Source: Bifidobacterium ramosum (lineage in GTDB: Bacteria; Actinomycetota; Actinomycetes; Actinomycetales; Bifidobacteriaceae). Taken from it: 64,000 nt of DNA. Numbering within the stretch: position 1 is the stretch's first letter; every line of letters starts with the position of its first letter. This document shows, piece after piece, positions 18,144-27,060 of this stretch. The position numbers and the translations under genes are program-made. The stretch covers positions 62,001 to 126,000 of the forward strand of contig NZ_WBSM01000001.1 of assembly GCF_009299505.1 (NCBI RefSeq), written 5' to 3'. Below the pieces are notes generated by a model, which was given only the letters and a program-made list of their open reading frames with translations, did no database searches and was not told where the DNA came from.

Positions 18144-19100
18144 ATGGCAACAGAACTGAAGGGACCGGGATTCCATTTCGACGTGCACACCGACCTGCGC
18201 GCCGACCAGAAGGCGGAGGTGCTCATCGAGGCGCTCCCGTGGCTCGAGGAATTCGCCGGCCAGCGCATCGTCGTCAAATACGGCGGCAACGCGATGATCG
18301 ACGACGAGCTCAAACGCTGCTTCGCCGAGGACATGGTCTTCCTGCGTCAGGTCGGCCTGCACCCGGTCGTGGTGCACGGCGGCGGCCCGCAGATCTCGCA
18401 GATGCTCAAGGCGCTCGGTATCAAGTCCGAGTTCAAGGGCGGCCTGCGCGTCACCACGCCCGAAGCCATGGACGTGGTGCGCATGGTCCTCACCGGCAAG
18501 GTGTCGCGCGAGCTCGTCGGCCTGATCAACGCGCACGGCCCGTTCGCGGTCGGCCTGTCCGGCGAGGACGGCGGCCTGTTCTCCGCCATGCAGCGCCGGC
18601 CCGTCATCGACGGCAAGCCCACCGACGTCGGCCTGGTCGGCGACGTGGTGAGCGTCGATGCGTCGGCCGTCGAGGACCTCATCGCCGCCGGGCGCATCCC
18701 GGTCGTTTCGTCCGTCGCGCCGAACGAGGACGACGCCACCGAAGTGCTCAACGTCAACGCCGATTCCGCGGCCGCGGCCCTCGCCGCCGCGCTCGGCGCA
18801 CGCAAGCTCGTGATCCTGACCGACGTCGACGGCCTGTACGCCGACTGGCCGGACCGCAATTCGCTGATCGGCCGCATCGGCGTGGAAAACCTGCGCGACA
18901 TGCTGCCCGACCTCGAATCCGGCATGCGCCCGAAGATGGAGGCGTGCGTGCGCGCGCTCGACGGCGGCGTGCCGCAGGCCCACATCATCGACGGCCGCAA
19001 GCCGCATTCCATCCTGAACGAGATTTTCACCACCGCGGGCATCGGCACCATGGTCGTGCCCGACGACGGTGTGGAGATGAGGAGTTCCTATGCCTACTGA
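18144..19100 (+). CDS. argB: Acetylglutamate kinase
   Basis: 318 residues of the amino-acid kinase fold. It phosphorylates N-acetylglutamate. Seen are K45 in VVKYGGNAM, the HGGGPQIS loop (78-85) and [12 protein letters not shown] near the nucleotide site. The N-terminal ~25-residue helix is the kind found in hexameric, arginine-inhibited kinases, so feedback control by arginine is likely but inferred. It overlaps argD by 11 bases. Confidence 0.95.
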   Translation: MATELKGPGFHFDVHTDLRADQKAEVLIEALPWLEEFAGQRIVVKYGGNAMIDDELKRCFAEDMVFLRQVGLHPVVVHGGGPQISQMLKALGIKSEFKGGLRVTTPEAMDVVRMVLTGKVSRELVGLINAHGPFAVGLSGEDGGLFSAMQRRPVIDGKPTDVGLVGDVVSVDASAVEDLIAAGRIPVVSSVAPNEDDATEVLNVNADSAAAALAAALGARKLVILTDVDGLYADWPDRNSLIGRIGVENLRDMLPDLESGMRPKMEACVRALDGGVPQAHIIDGRKPHSILNEIFTTAGIGTMVVPDDGVEMRSSYAY

Positions 19101-20448
19101 CAACACTGCAACCACTGCGGCCGCCGCCGTCTTTTCCACGACGGACGTGGCCACGAACGGGGCGCACGAGGAGACGCTCGGCGCCGAAGGCTCCAAGTGG
19201 CTGGGGGAGTACTCCCAGGTGCACATGAACGTGTTCGGCACGCCGCTGCGCGTCATGGACCACGGCCAGGGCGCGTACGTGTGGGACATCGACGGCAACG
19301 AATACCTCGACTTCCTCGCTGGCATCGCCGTCAACTCGATCGGCTATGCGCATCCCAAGTGGGTCAAGGCCGTGAGCGAGCAGGCCGCGAAGGTTGCCCA
19401 CGTGAGCAACTACTTCGCCACCGAACCGCAGATCAAGCTCGCCGAAAAGCTCGTGCAACTGGCCGGCGCCCCGGAAGGCTCGCACGTGTACTTCGGCAAT
19501 TCGGGCGCGGAAGGCAACGAGGCGGCCATCAAGCTCGCCAAGCTGTACGGTCGTACCCTGCCCGGCGCCGCGCCGGCGCTCGGCGGCAAGCCCGCCCGCA
19601 TCATCGCCATGACCCACGGCTTCCACGGCCGTACGCTCGGCGCGCTGTCCGCGACGTGGAAGCCCGTCATCCGCACGCCGTTCGAGCCGCTCGTGCCGAA
19701 CATCGAATTCGTCGAGGCCGGCGACCCGGTCGCTCTGTACGAGGCGTTCGCGCAGACCGGTCCGGGCAAGTACGGCAAGGGGCCGGTCGCCGCGGTCATC
19801 ATGGAGCTCATCCAGGGTGAGGCCGGCGTGCGGCCGCTCGGCGCCGACTACGTGAAGAAGGCCCGCCAGATGTGCGACGCGAACAACGCGCTGCTCATCA
19901 TCGACGAGGTGCAGACCGGCATGGGCCGCACCGGCGCGTGGTTCGCGTTCCAGCGCGAGGACCTGTCCGGCGGCATCGTGCCCGACATGATCACCTTCGC
20001 CAAGGGCGTGGCCGGCGGTTTCCCGATGGGCGGCATGATCGCCTTCGGCCAGAAGCTCTCCAGCCTGTTCACCCCCGGTTCGCACGGCTCCACCTTCGCC
20101 GGCAACCCGCTCGGCGCGGCCGCCGGCCTCGCCACGATCGGCGTGATCGAGGACGAGGATCTGGTCGCCAATGCCGAGGCGCGTGGCAAGCAGCTGCGCG
20201 ACGGCATCATGGCCACCGGCAACACGCTGTTCGAATCGACGCGCGGCCGCGGCCTGCTCGACGCGATCCAGCTCGACCATCCGTGCTCCCACGCCGCGAT
20301 GAACTGGGCCCTCGAACACGGGCTGATCGTCAACGCGGTCGCCCCCGACGCGCTGCGGCTCGCGCCGCCGCTCAACGTCACCGAACAGGACGTCGATGCA
20401 GCCATCGCCATCCTCGCCGGCATCCCGAACGATCTTCCCAACGACTGA
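19090..20448 (+). CDS. argD: Acetylornithine aminotransferase
   Basis: 452 residues, somewhat longer than the ~400 usual because of a ~35-residue Thr/Ala-rich N-terminal extension. The class III aminotransferase core has [14 protein letters not shown], the PLP-facing [13 protein letters not shown] and the Schiff-base K305 in [10 protein letters not shown]. It converts the semialdehyde to N-acetylornithine. GAGGAG precedes the ATG at 19090, which lies inside the end of argB. Confidence 0.95.
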   Translation: MPTDNTATTAAAAVFSTTDVATNGAHEETLGAEGSKWLGEYSQVHMNVFGTPLRVMDHGQGAYVWDIDGNEYLDFLAGIAVNSIGYAHPKWVKAVSEQAAKVAHVSNYFATEPQIKLAEKLVQLAGAPEGSHVYFGNSGAEGNEAAIKLAKLYGRTLPGAAPALGGKPARIIAMTHGFHGRTLGALSATWKPVIRTPFEPLVPNIEFVEAGDPVALYEAFAQTGPGKYGKGPVAAVIMELIQGEAGVRPLGADYVKKARQMCDANNALLIIDEVQTGMGRTGAWFAFQREDLSGGIVPDMITFAKGVAGGFPMGGMIAFGQKLSSLFTPGSHGSTFAGNPLGAAAGLATIGVIEDEDLVANAEARGKQLRDGIMATGNTLFESTRGRGLLDAIQLDHPCSHAAMNWALEHGLIVNAVAPDALRLAPPLNVTEQDVDAAIAILAGIPNDLPND

Positions 20449-20505
20449 CGGCACCGACCGGCAGCCACGGCTGACGGTGACCGATAGCACTGATAAGGAG
20501 TCATT

Positions 20506-21471
20506 ATGACCGGTCAACTGCGTCACATGCTTCGTGACGACGACCTCAACCACGAGGAACAGAAGCAGGTCCTCGAACTCGGCATGAAGTTCCGCGAGAA
20601 CCGCTTCTACCGCCAGCCGTTCGCCGGCCCGCAGGCCGTCGCCGTGCTGTTCGACAAGCCGAGCACCCGCACCCGCTCCAGCTTCTCCATCGGCGTGGCG
20701 GAACTCGGCGGCTACCCGCTCGTCATCGACAAGTCCGGCTCCCAGCTGGGCCGCGGCGAGCCGGTGGCCGACACCGCGCGCGTGCTCACCCGCATGGCGT
20801 ATGGCATCGTCTGGCGCACGTTCGGTCAGGACCGCGTCGAGGAGATGGCCAAATACGCCACCTGCCCGGTCGTCAACGCACTGACCGACGAATTCCACCC
20901 CTGCCAGGTGCTCGCCGACTTCCTGACCATCGCCCAGTTCCGCGGCGGCGTGGACGCGCTGCCCGGCAAAACGATCGCCTACGTGGGCGACGCGGCCAAC
21001 AACATGGCCAACTCGTACCTGCTCGCCGGTGCGGTCGCCGGCATGAACGTGCGCGTGGCCGGCCCGTACGGCTACCTGCCGCACGCGGACATCGTCGCGG
21101 ACGCCGAGCGTCTGGCCGCCGAGAACGGCGGGTCGATCCTCGTCACTACCGACCCGCGCGAGGCCGTGGCCGGCGCCGACTGCATCTTCACCGATACGTG
21201 GGTCTCCATGGGCGAGGAGGCGGAGTATGCGATCCGTTCCAAGCCGTTCTGGGACTATCAGGTCAACGACGAGCTCATGGCACTCGCCAAGCCGGACGCG
21301 CTGTTCCAGCATTGCCTGCCCGCATACCGCGGCAAGGAGGTCACCGCATCGGTGATCGACGGCCCGCAGTCCGTGGTGTGGGACGAGGCTGAGAACCGCT
21401 TGCACGCGCAGAAGGCGCTGCTCACATGGCTCGTCGGCCAGCAGCGCGGCGACGAAAGCCTGCTTGCATGA
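20506..21471 (+). CDS. argF: Ornithine carbamoyltransferase
   Basis: 321 residues. It makes citrulline from ornithine and carbamoyl phosphate. Motifs are STRTR (53-57) for carbamoyl phosphate, FHPCQVLAD, and the ornithine-side [14 protein letters not shown] lies six bases before the ATG. No arcA or arcC is nearby, so this is the biosynthetic enzyme. Confidence 0.95.
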   Translation: MTGQLRHMLRDDDLNHEEQKQVLELGMKFRENRFYRQPFAGPQAVAVLFDKPSTRTRSSFSIGVAELGGYPLVIDKSGSQLGRGEPVADTARVLTRMAYGIVWRTFGQDRVEEMAKYATCPVVNALTDEFHPCQVLADFLTIAQFRGGVDALPGKTIAYVGDAANNMANSYLLAGAVAGMNVRVAGPYGYLPHADIVADAERLAAENGGSILVTTDPREAVAGADCIFTDTWVSMGEEAEYAIRSKPFWDYQVNDELMALAKPDALFQHCLPAYRGKEVTASVIDGPQSVVWDEAENRLHAQKALLTWLVGQQRGDESLLA

Positions 21472-21538
21472 CCGGCCGTGCCGGTCGTACTGCCAAGGGG
21501 CGGCCGACGAGCCGCCGACGGGAGACACGGAGATCAAT

Positions 21539-22051
21539 ATGAGTGATGCCAACATGCCGTTGCGGCGGCCGGCGACACGCGCCGCACGGTTGAGCGTCAT
21601 CGAGGAGATCCTGCTCAACCACATCATCACGTCGCAGTCGCAGCTGTCCGGCATTCTCTCCGACGAGGGAATCGACGTGACGCAGGCCACGCTCAGCCGT
21701 GATCTCGACGAGATCAACGCGATGAAGACGCGGCTCAAGGACGGCACGATCGCCTACACTGTGGGCGACCATGCCGTCCATCAGGCCGCCGGCATCGGCG
21801 ACAAGGCCGAGCAGCAGATGGCGAAGGTGCTGGGCGGGCTGGTCACGTCGGTCGCGTCGGCGCGCAACCTGGTGGTCGTGCACACGCCGTCCGGCGCGGC
21901 GCAGTATGTGGCCAGCGTCATCGACAAACAGCCGATCGACGGCGTGCTCGGCACGATCGCCGGCGACGACACCGTGATGGTGATCTGTTCGGACGACGAC
22001 ACCGCGGCCGCACGATCGCGGTGGCTGCTGTCGATCGCGTCCAAGAACTGA
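21539..22051 (+). CDS. argR: Arginine repressor
   Basis: 170 residues. It binds ARG boxes when arginine is present. The N-terminal winged helix (residues about 15-80) contains [21 protein letters not shown], and the C-terminal oligomerisation domain has [17 protein letters not shown], with the paired Asp residues that bind arginine. The ATG at 21539 follows GGAGACACGGAGA. It lies last in argCJBDFR and just before its likely targets at argG, which suggests autoregulation through the argC operator. Confidence 0.94.
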   Translation: MSDANMPLRRPATRAARLSVIEEILLNHIITSQSQLSGILSDEGIDVTQATLSRDLDEINAMKTRLKDGTIAYTVGDHAVHQAAGIGDKAEQQMAKVLGGLVTSVASARNLVVVHTPSGAAQYVASVIDKQPIDGVLGTIAGDDTVMVICSDDDTAAARSRWLLSIASKN

Positions 22052-22129
22052 TACGGTTCGGCGCATCCTCGTACCGGGCGCCGGAACACCGGTCATGAAC
22101 CGGACGATACGACCTTCCGCCACGCCGAA

Positions 22130-22163
22130 TGCATAAATATACAGACATGTGCATATACTTGCA
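22130..22163 (+). promoter_or_regulatory. Double ArgR-type operator upstream of argG
   Basis: TGCATAAATATACA (22130-22143) matches the ARG-box pattern TGnATnnnnATnCA exactly, and TGCATATACTTGCA (22150-22163) matches closely. Centres are 20 bases apart, the same layout as before argC. The argG start follows 27 bases later, so the boxes probably overlap the promoter. Confidence 0.7.
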
Positions 22164-22190
22164 TCAGCTGACGTTTACAGAAAGGCAATC

Positions 22191-23429
22191 ATGAGCGATA
22201 ACAAGCGCATCGTACTCGCATACTCGGGCGGTCTGGACACGTCCGTCGCCATCTCGTACCTCAAGGAGCGCACCGGCAAGGACGTCGTCGCCGTGTCCCT
22301 CGACGTCGGCCAGGGCGGCGAAAGCCTCGAGACCATCAAGCAGCGCGCGCTCGCCTGCGGCGCCGTCGAATCCTACGTGGTCGACGCCCGCGACGAATTC
22401 GCCAACGAATACTGCATGATGGCCCTCAAGGCCAACGCCATGTACGAAGGCGTGTACCCGCTCGTCTCCGCCATCTCCCGTCCGCTCATCTCCAAACACC
22501 TCGTGCGTGCCGCCCACCAGTTCGGCGCCGACACGATCTCGCACGGTTGCACCGGTAAGGGCAACGACCAGGTGCGTTTCGAGGTGTCCATCGCCTCCAT
22601 CGACCCGACGCTCAAGGCCATCAGCCCGATCCGCGACCTGTCGCTGACCCGCGACGTGGAGATCGCGTTCGCCAAGGAGCACAAGCTGCCGATCACCCAG
22701 ACCGAGAAGTCGCCGTACTCCATCGACCAGAACGTGTGGGGCCGCGCCATCGAGACCGGCTTCCTCGAGGACCCGTGGAACGGCCCGACCAAGGACTGCT
22801 ACGCCTACACCGACGATCCGGCCTTCCCGCCGGTCGAGGACGAGGTCGTCATCGAGTTCAAGCAGGGCATCCCGGTCAAGATCGACGGCCGCGACGTCAC
22901 CCCGCTGCAGGCCATCGAGGAGCTCAACCGCCGCGCCGGCGCGCAGGGCATCGGTCGCATCGACCTCATCGAGGACCGTCTCGTCGGCATCAAGTCCCGC
23001 GAGCTGTACGAGGCCCCGGGCGCCGTGGCGCTCATCACCGCGCATCAGGAGCTCGAGAACTGCTGCCTCGAGCGCGAACAGCACCGCATCAAGCGCGACA
23101 TCGACAAGCGTTGGGCCGAGCTGGTCTACGACGCGCAGTGGTTCTCCCCGGCCGTGCGTTCGCTCAACGCGTTCATCGAAGAGACCCAGAAGTACGTCTC
23201 CGGCGAAATCCGCATGACGCTGCACGGCGGCCGCGCGGTCGTCACCGGCCGTCGCTCCGACTCGTCGCTGTACGACTACAAGCTCGCCACCTACGATTCC
23301 GGCGACACCTTCGACCAGAAGTCCTCCAACGGCTTCATCGACATCTACGGCCTGCCGTCCCGCGTCGCCGCCGCCCGCGACGTGCGCTTCGGCAACGGCA
23401 TCGAGGTGCCGGAGAACACCGTCGAGTGA
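22191..23429 (+). CDS. argG: Argininosuccinate synthase
   Basis: 412 residues. It joins citrulline and aspartate using ATP. The PP-loop SGGLDTS (12-18), [16 protein letters not shown] and the C-terminal YDYKLATY region are present. The ATG at 22191 has AAAGG seven bases upstream; an ATG at 22149 would begin inside the second ArgR box and is rejected. A clear terminator follows, so argH is not simply the next gene of this transcript. Confidence 0.96.
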   Translation: MSDNKRIVLAYSGGLDTSVAISYLKERTGKDVVAVSLDVGQGGESLETIKQRALACGAVESYVVDARDEFANEYCMMALKANAMYEGVYPLVSAISRPLISKHLVRAAHQFGADTISHGCTGKGNDQVRFEVSIASIDPTLKAISPIRDLSLTRDVEIAFAKEHKLPITQTEKSPYSIDQNVWGRAIETGFLEDPWNGPTKDCYAYTDDPAFPPVEDEVVIEFKQGIPVKIDGRDVTPLQAIEELNRRAGAQGIGRIDLIEDRLVGIKSRELYEAPGAVALITAHQELENCCLEREQHRIKRDIDKRWAELVYDAQWFSPAVRSLNAFIEETQKYVSGEIRMTLHGGRAVVTGRRSDSSLYDYKLATYDSGDTFDQKSSNGFIDIYGLPSRVAAARDVRFGNGIEVPENTVE

Positions 23430-23463
23430 CGTTCGTCGTGTGCCGGATTGCCCGGTAGCGCCC

Positions 23464-23493
23464 AAGGCCCTTCTCCTGCGGGAGAAGGGCCTT
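23464..23493 (+). terminator. Terminator after argG
   Basis: Arms AAGGCCCTTCTCC and GGAGAAGGGCCTT pair perfectly across a four-base loop, 35 bases after the argG stop. The T-run is short. Confidence 0.75.
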
Positions 23494-23651
23494 TCGCGTA
23501 TTGTTGCGTATTGTAGGATGCGTCGCATCGCGCGGGAGCTGGCAGCGAGACGCAAGACGTTCGGGGGAACGGCCGCATCGTCCCGAATCCCTCGCTCCGC
23601 CGGTATGACTGGCGGGACATGGTTGGACGTGCGCAAGGATCGTCTCCCTTT

Positions 23652-23699
23652 GACGGACATACAGCCGATTCACCCGTCAAAATCGGCTGTATGTCCGTC
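23652..23699. repeat. Intergenic palindrome, GGACATACAGCCGATT family, copy 6
   Basis: A perfect stem of GACGGACATACAGCCGATT with AATCGGCTGTATGTCCGTC and a ten-base loop; flanking ctcccttt and gagggggcg extend the pairing. Confidence 0.9.
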
Positions 23700-23733
23700 G
23701 AGGGGGCGGATGCTTGGGCGGATATGGGGTGGT

Positions 23734-23872
23734 TCCCGAATTTCTTGCGCTGAGAATGAGTCAGTGCAATTTTTTCGGGAGGAGTGGGCTGTTTCCCCGA
23801 AAAAGTTGCGTTTGGACTTGCTCAGTGCAGGTTATTCGGGACGATAGGGCTGTTTTCCCGAATATCTTGCGC
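23734..23872. repeat. 139-bp composite hairpin repeat, copy 2
   Basis: Same order and length as 9493-9631: two hairpins TCCCGAA...TTGCGCTGA...TCAGTGCAA...TTCGGGA and a half hairpin. The stretch from CTTGCTCAGTGC to CCCGAATATCTTGCGC is almost base-for-base the same in both copies. Same orientation as copy 1. Confidence 0.88.
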
Positions 23873-23884
23873 CGGGGTTCGACG

Positions 23885-24130
23885 CGTGATTTTGGTGAGC
23901 GTTTCGATGGACGGTTGGGTACATGGTTTGATGTGTGGTTGGGCGTGTGGTCCGGTGTGGTCCGGTGTGATTCGTCATGGTTCGGTGCGTGGCCCGACGA
24001 GCGGTTTGGCACGTGATCGGTGTGATTTGTCGTGGTTCGGTGAGCGGTTTGGTGAGCGGCTCGACGAGTGGCTTGGTACATGGTTCGGCAAGAGTGAGGA
24101 ACATGCGGCGGTAGATCGATCCTCGGTTTG
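23885..24130. repeat. G/T-rich low-complexity tract between argG and argH
   Basis: About 245 bases of degenerate short repeats of the kind CGGTTTGGTGAG and GGTTGGGTACATGG on the plus strand (C/A-rich on the minus strand). No coding bias like that of the neighbours is seen in any frame. The 1.19-kb gap 23430-24615 holds only this tract, three GGACATACAGCC palindromes, the 139-bp composite, and near 24400-24460 two imperfect ~22-base direct repeats starting GAAGCGGC. Confidence 0.6.
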
Positions 24131-24173
24131 TGGTTGATGGGATGGAGGGGGATTGATTCGTCCGACTTCCCTG

Positions 24174-24221
24174 ACGGACATGCAGCCGGTTCCGCCCTGC
24201 GAATCGACTGTATGCCCGTCG
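24174..24221. repeat. Intergenic palindrome, GGACATACAGCCGATT family, copy 7
   Basis: Diverged copy: left arm GACGGACATGCAGCCGGTT, right arm AATCGACTGTATGCCCGTC. All four imperfect positions are G-T or C-A, that is single transitions from a pair. Confidence 0.82.
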
Positions 24222-24298
24222 GAGAAACAACCCGCACGATCTGAGGAACAAGCCGTACCGTCCGAGAAACATCCCAACGATCGAATATCCACAATCCT

Positions 24299-24347
24299 CA
24301 ACGGACATACAGCCGATTCACCCGCCTCAATCGGCTGTATGTCCGTT
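24299..24347. repeat. Intergenic palindrome, GGACATACAGCCGATT family, copy 8
   Basis: Perfect stem CAACGGACATACAGCCGATT with its complement ending GTCCGTTG; a G-run follows. This is the last copy seen; none occurs in the remaining 39 kb. Confidence 0.9.
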
Positions 24348-24615
24348 GGAGGGGGGCGAGAATGCGGCGACGAAACTCCGCATGGAGGCGAATTCACAGA
24401 CGAAGCGGCGAATGGATTCACGGCTGAAGCGGCAAACGGATTCAGGGGACGAGGTAGCAGGCGGATTCGTGGTCGGCGGCGCTAATGGTATGGAAACGAT
24501 ATAAGTGGTACGGACGCGGCGCAAATGGTTACGGAGACTGATAGGCTTTTGATGGTTTACGAGCATGAGAAGCCTGCCGCTTACCAAGCGGGCAACAGCA
24601 CAAGGAGCATCACGC

Positions 24616-26109
24616 ATGGCTGACAGCGCCGAGCAGAACACCGAGCATCTCGCCCTATGGGGCGGCCGTTTCACGTCCGGCCCGTCGCCGGAACTCGCCC
24701 GTCTGAGCAAGTCCACCCAGTTCGACTGGCGTCTCGCCGACGACGACATCGCCGGCTCGCGCGCCCACGCCCGCGCGCTTGGCCGCGCCGGTCTGCTCAC
24801 CCCGGACGAACTGCAGCGCATGGAGGACGCGCTCGACGAACTGCAGCGCCGCGTCGATTCCGGCGCATTCGCCCCGATCGAGGACGACGAGGATGAGGCC
24901 ACCGCGCTCGAACGCGGCCTGCTCGCCATCGCCGGCGACGAACTCGGCGGCAAGCTGCGCGCCGGCCGTTCCCGCAACGACCAGATCGCCTGCCTGATCC
25001 GCATGTGGCTGCGCCGCCACAGCCGCGTCATCGCCAAGCTGCTGCTCGGCCTCGCCTCCGCGCTCATCGAACAGTCCGTCGCCGCCGGCCGCACCGTCAT
25101 GCCCGGCCGCACCCACATGCAGCACGCCCAGCCCGTTCTGCTTGCGCATCAGCTCATGGCCCATGTCTGGCCGATCCTACGCGACGTGCAGCGCCTCGCC
25201 GATTGGGACAAGCGCATTGATGCCAGCCCGTACGGCTCCGGCGCGCTTGCCGGCAACACGCTGGGTCTCGAGCCGGTCGCGGTCGCCCGCGAACTCGGCT
25301 TCACCAACGTCACCGCGAACTCGATCGACGGCACCGCCTCGCGTGATCTCGTCGCCGAATTCGCGTTCATCGCCGCCATGACCGGCGTCGATATCAGCCG
25401 TCTGAGCGAAGAGATCATCATCTGGAATACGCAGGAATTCGCGTTCGTCAAGCTTGACGACGCGTATTCGACCGGCTCGTCGATCATGCCGCAGAAGAAG
25501 AACCCGGACATCGCCGAGTTGGCCCGCGGCAAGTCCGGCCGCCTCATCGGCGACCTGACCGGTCTGCTCGCCACGCTCAAGGGCCTGCCCACCGCGTACG
25601 CCCGCGATTTGCAGGAGGACAAGGAGGCCGTGTTCGACCAGGTCGACACACTCGAAGTGCTGCTGCCCGCGTTCACCGGCATGGTCGCCACCATGCGCTT
25701 CGACCACGACCGTCTTGAGGCCGAAGCGCCGACCGGTTTCGCGCTCGCCACCGACATCGCCGAATGGCTCGTCAAGAACGGCGTGCCGTTCCGCCACGCG
25801 CACGAGCTGTCGGGCGCGTGCGTCAAGCGCGCCGAAGGCCGCGGCCAGGAGCTGTGGGACCTGACCGACGAGGACTTCATCGACGTGTTCAAGGACTTCC
25901 TGCCGGCCGACCTCGCGCCGCAGGTGCGTGAGGTGCTGTCCACCGAGGGCTCCGTGTCCGCACGCAACGGCAAGGGCGGCACGTCGCCGCTGCGCGTGCG
26001 TGAGCAGATCGTCGCCGCGAAGACGTCGATTGAGACGCTGCGTGCGTTCGCGAACTCTGTGTCCGACGGCCCGGCGTACAAGTCGCCCGAGTCGCTGTTG
26101 CAGAAGTAG
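24616..26109 (+). CDS. argH: Argininosuccinate lyase
   Basis: 497 residues. It splits argininosuccinate into arginine and fumarate, the last step of the pathway. The fumarase-superfamily signature [11 protein letters not shown] starts at residue 287, with S288 or S289 as the catalytic serine, and TGRSRND-type GRSRNDQIA lies near residue 118. The ATG at 24616 follows AAGGAG by eight bases. No ArgR box like those of argC and argG was found in the ~100 bases before it, and it is separated from argG by a repeat-filled 1.2 kb. The C-terminus runs about 20 residues beyond the usual end. Confidence 0.95.
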   Translation: MADSAEQNTEHLALWGGRFTSGPSPELARLSKSTQFDWRLADDDIAGSRAHARALGRAGLLTPDELQRMEDALDELQRRVDSGAFAPIEDDEDEATALERGLLAIAGDELGGKLRAGRSRNDQIACLIRMWLRRHSRVIAKLLLGLASALIEQSVAAGRTVMPGRTHMQHAQPVLLAHQLMAHVWPILRDVQRLADWDKRIDASPYGSGALAGNTLGLEPVAVARELGFTNVTANSIDGTASRDLVAEFAFIAAMTGVDISRLSEEIIIWNTQEFAFVKLDDAYSTGSSIMPQKKNPDIAELARGKSGRLIGDLTGLLATLKGLPTAYARDLQEDKEAVFDQVDTLEVLLPAFTGMVATMRFDHDRLEAEAPTGFALATDIAEWLVKNGVPFRHAHELSGACVKRAEGRGQELWDLTDEDFIDVFKDFLPADLAPQVREVLSTEGSVSARNGKGGTSPLRVREQIVAAKTSIETLRAFANSVSDGPAYKSPESLLQK

Positions 26110-26206
26110 GATCACGGCGAAGGCACCGTGCAGGGTGCAGGACGTTACCGACTGCGGTCGACTGCACTGATCACGGTCGGCACGACCGGCGGAAAGGGAC
26201 CTGAAT

Positions 26207-27016
26207 ATGGCGATGAACGATGAGCAGCTGGAACGGTACGCTCGTCATCTGATCCTCAAAGGGGTCGGCGCGAAAGGGCAGAAGCGGCTGCTCGCCGCCA
26301 GCGTGCTCATCATCGGCGCGGGCGGCCTCGGCTCGCCGGTCGCGCTGTATCTCGCCGCCGCCGGTGTCGGCCGCATCGGACTGGCGGACGGCGATGTGGT
26401 CGATCTGAGCAACCTGCAGCGTCAGATCATCCATACGACCGCTCGCGTCGGCCAGCCCAAGGTCGAGTCCGCCGCCGCGGCCATCCGCGCGCTCAACCCC
26501 GACGTGACCGTCGACGAACACAACGGCATCGTCGACGCCGACACCATCGCCGCACTCATTGAACCGTACGATCTCGTCATCGATGCGACCGACAACTTCG
26601 CCACGAAATTCCTCATCAACGACGCGTGCGTGCTCGCCGGCAAGCCGTTCATCCACGCAGGCGTCGTCGGCTTCGCCGGCCAGCTCATGGACGTGGTGCC
26701 GGGCGCCGGCCCCTGCTACCGCTGCATCTTCGAGGAGATGCCGCCGGCGGGTGAGGTGCCGACCTGCAAGGAGGCGGGCGTGCTCGGCGCGGTCGTCGGC
26801 GTGATCGGCAGTCTCGAGGCCACCGAGGCGGTCAAGCTCATCGTCGGCGTGGGTGAGCCGCTTATCGGCCGCATGCTCACCGTCGACGCGCTCACCATGG
26901 ATGTGCGTCGCGTGCCGCTGCCGGACCGCGTGCCCGAGTGTGCGGTGTGCGGCGACCATCCGACCATCACGACGCTCGATCCGGCGCGGTACGTCCAGCC
27001 GGCCTGCGCGATCTGA
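26207..27016 (+). CDS. MoeB/ThiF-family E1-like adenylyltransferase
   Basis: 269 residues. Such enzymes adenylate the C-terminal glycine of a MoaD/ThiS-type sulfur carrier. Seen: the GAGGLGSP nucleotide loop (38-45), the LSNLQRQIIHTT signature (68-78 region) with its arginine, zinc-binding pairs C170/C173 and C245/C248, and the candidate thioester cysteine C187 in PTCKEAGVLGAVVG. The start has AAAGGGA upstream; ATG at 26213 is also possible. The next gene, 45 bases on, contains rhodanese and TusA domains, so both probably serve one sulfur-transfer path. No MoaD or ThiS gene is in the window, so the partner is unknown. Confidence 0.88.
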   Translation: MAMNDEQLERYARHLILKGVGAKGQKRLLAASVLIIGAGGLGSPVALYLAAAGVGRIGLADGDVVDLSNLQRQIIHTTARVGQPKVESAAAAIRALNPDVTVDEHNGIVDADTIAALIEPYDLVIDATDNFATKFLINDACVLAGKPFIHAGVVGFAGQLMDVVPGAGPCYRCIFEEMPPAGEVPTCKEAGVLGAVVGVIGSLEATEAVKLIVGVGEPLIGRMLTVDALTMDVRRVPLPDRVPECAVCGDHPTITTLDPARYVQPACAI

Positions 27017-27060
27017 CGTCACACGCCGTCGATTACGACAATCATCAGAAGGGGAATGAC

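Noticed and set aside
23885..24130. A gene in the G/T-rich tract between argG and argH
   Set aside because: Translations on either strand are low-complexity with no ribosome site or family motif. A decayed gene cannot be excluded but is not supported.
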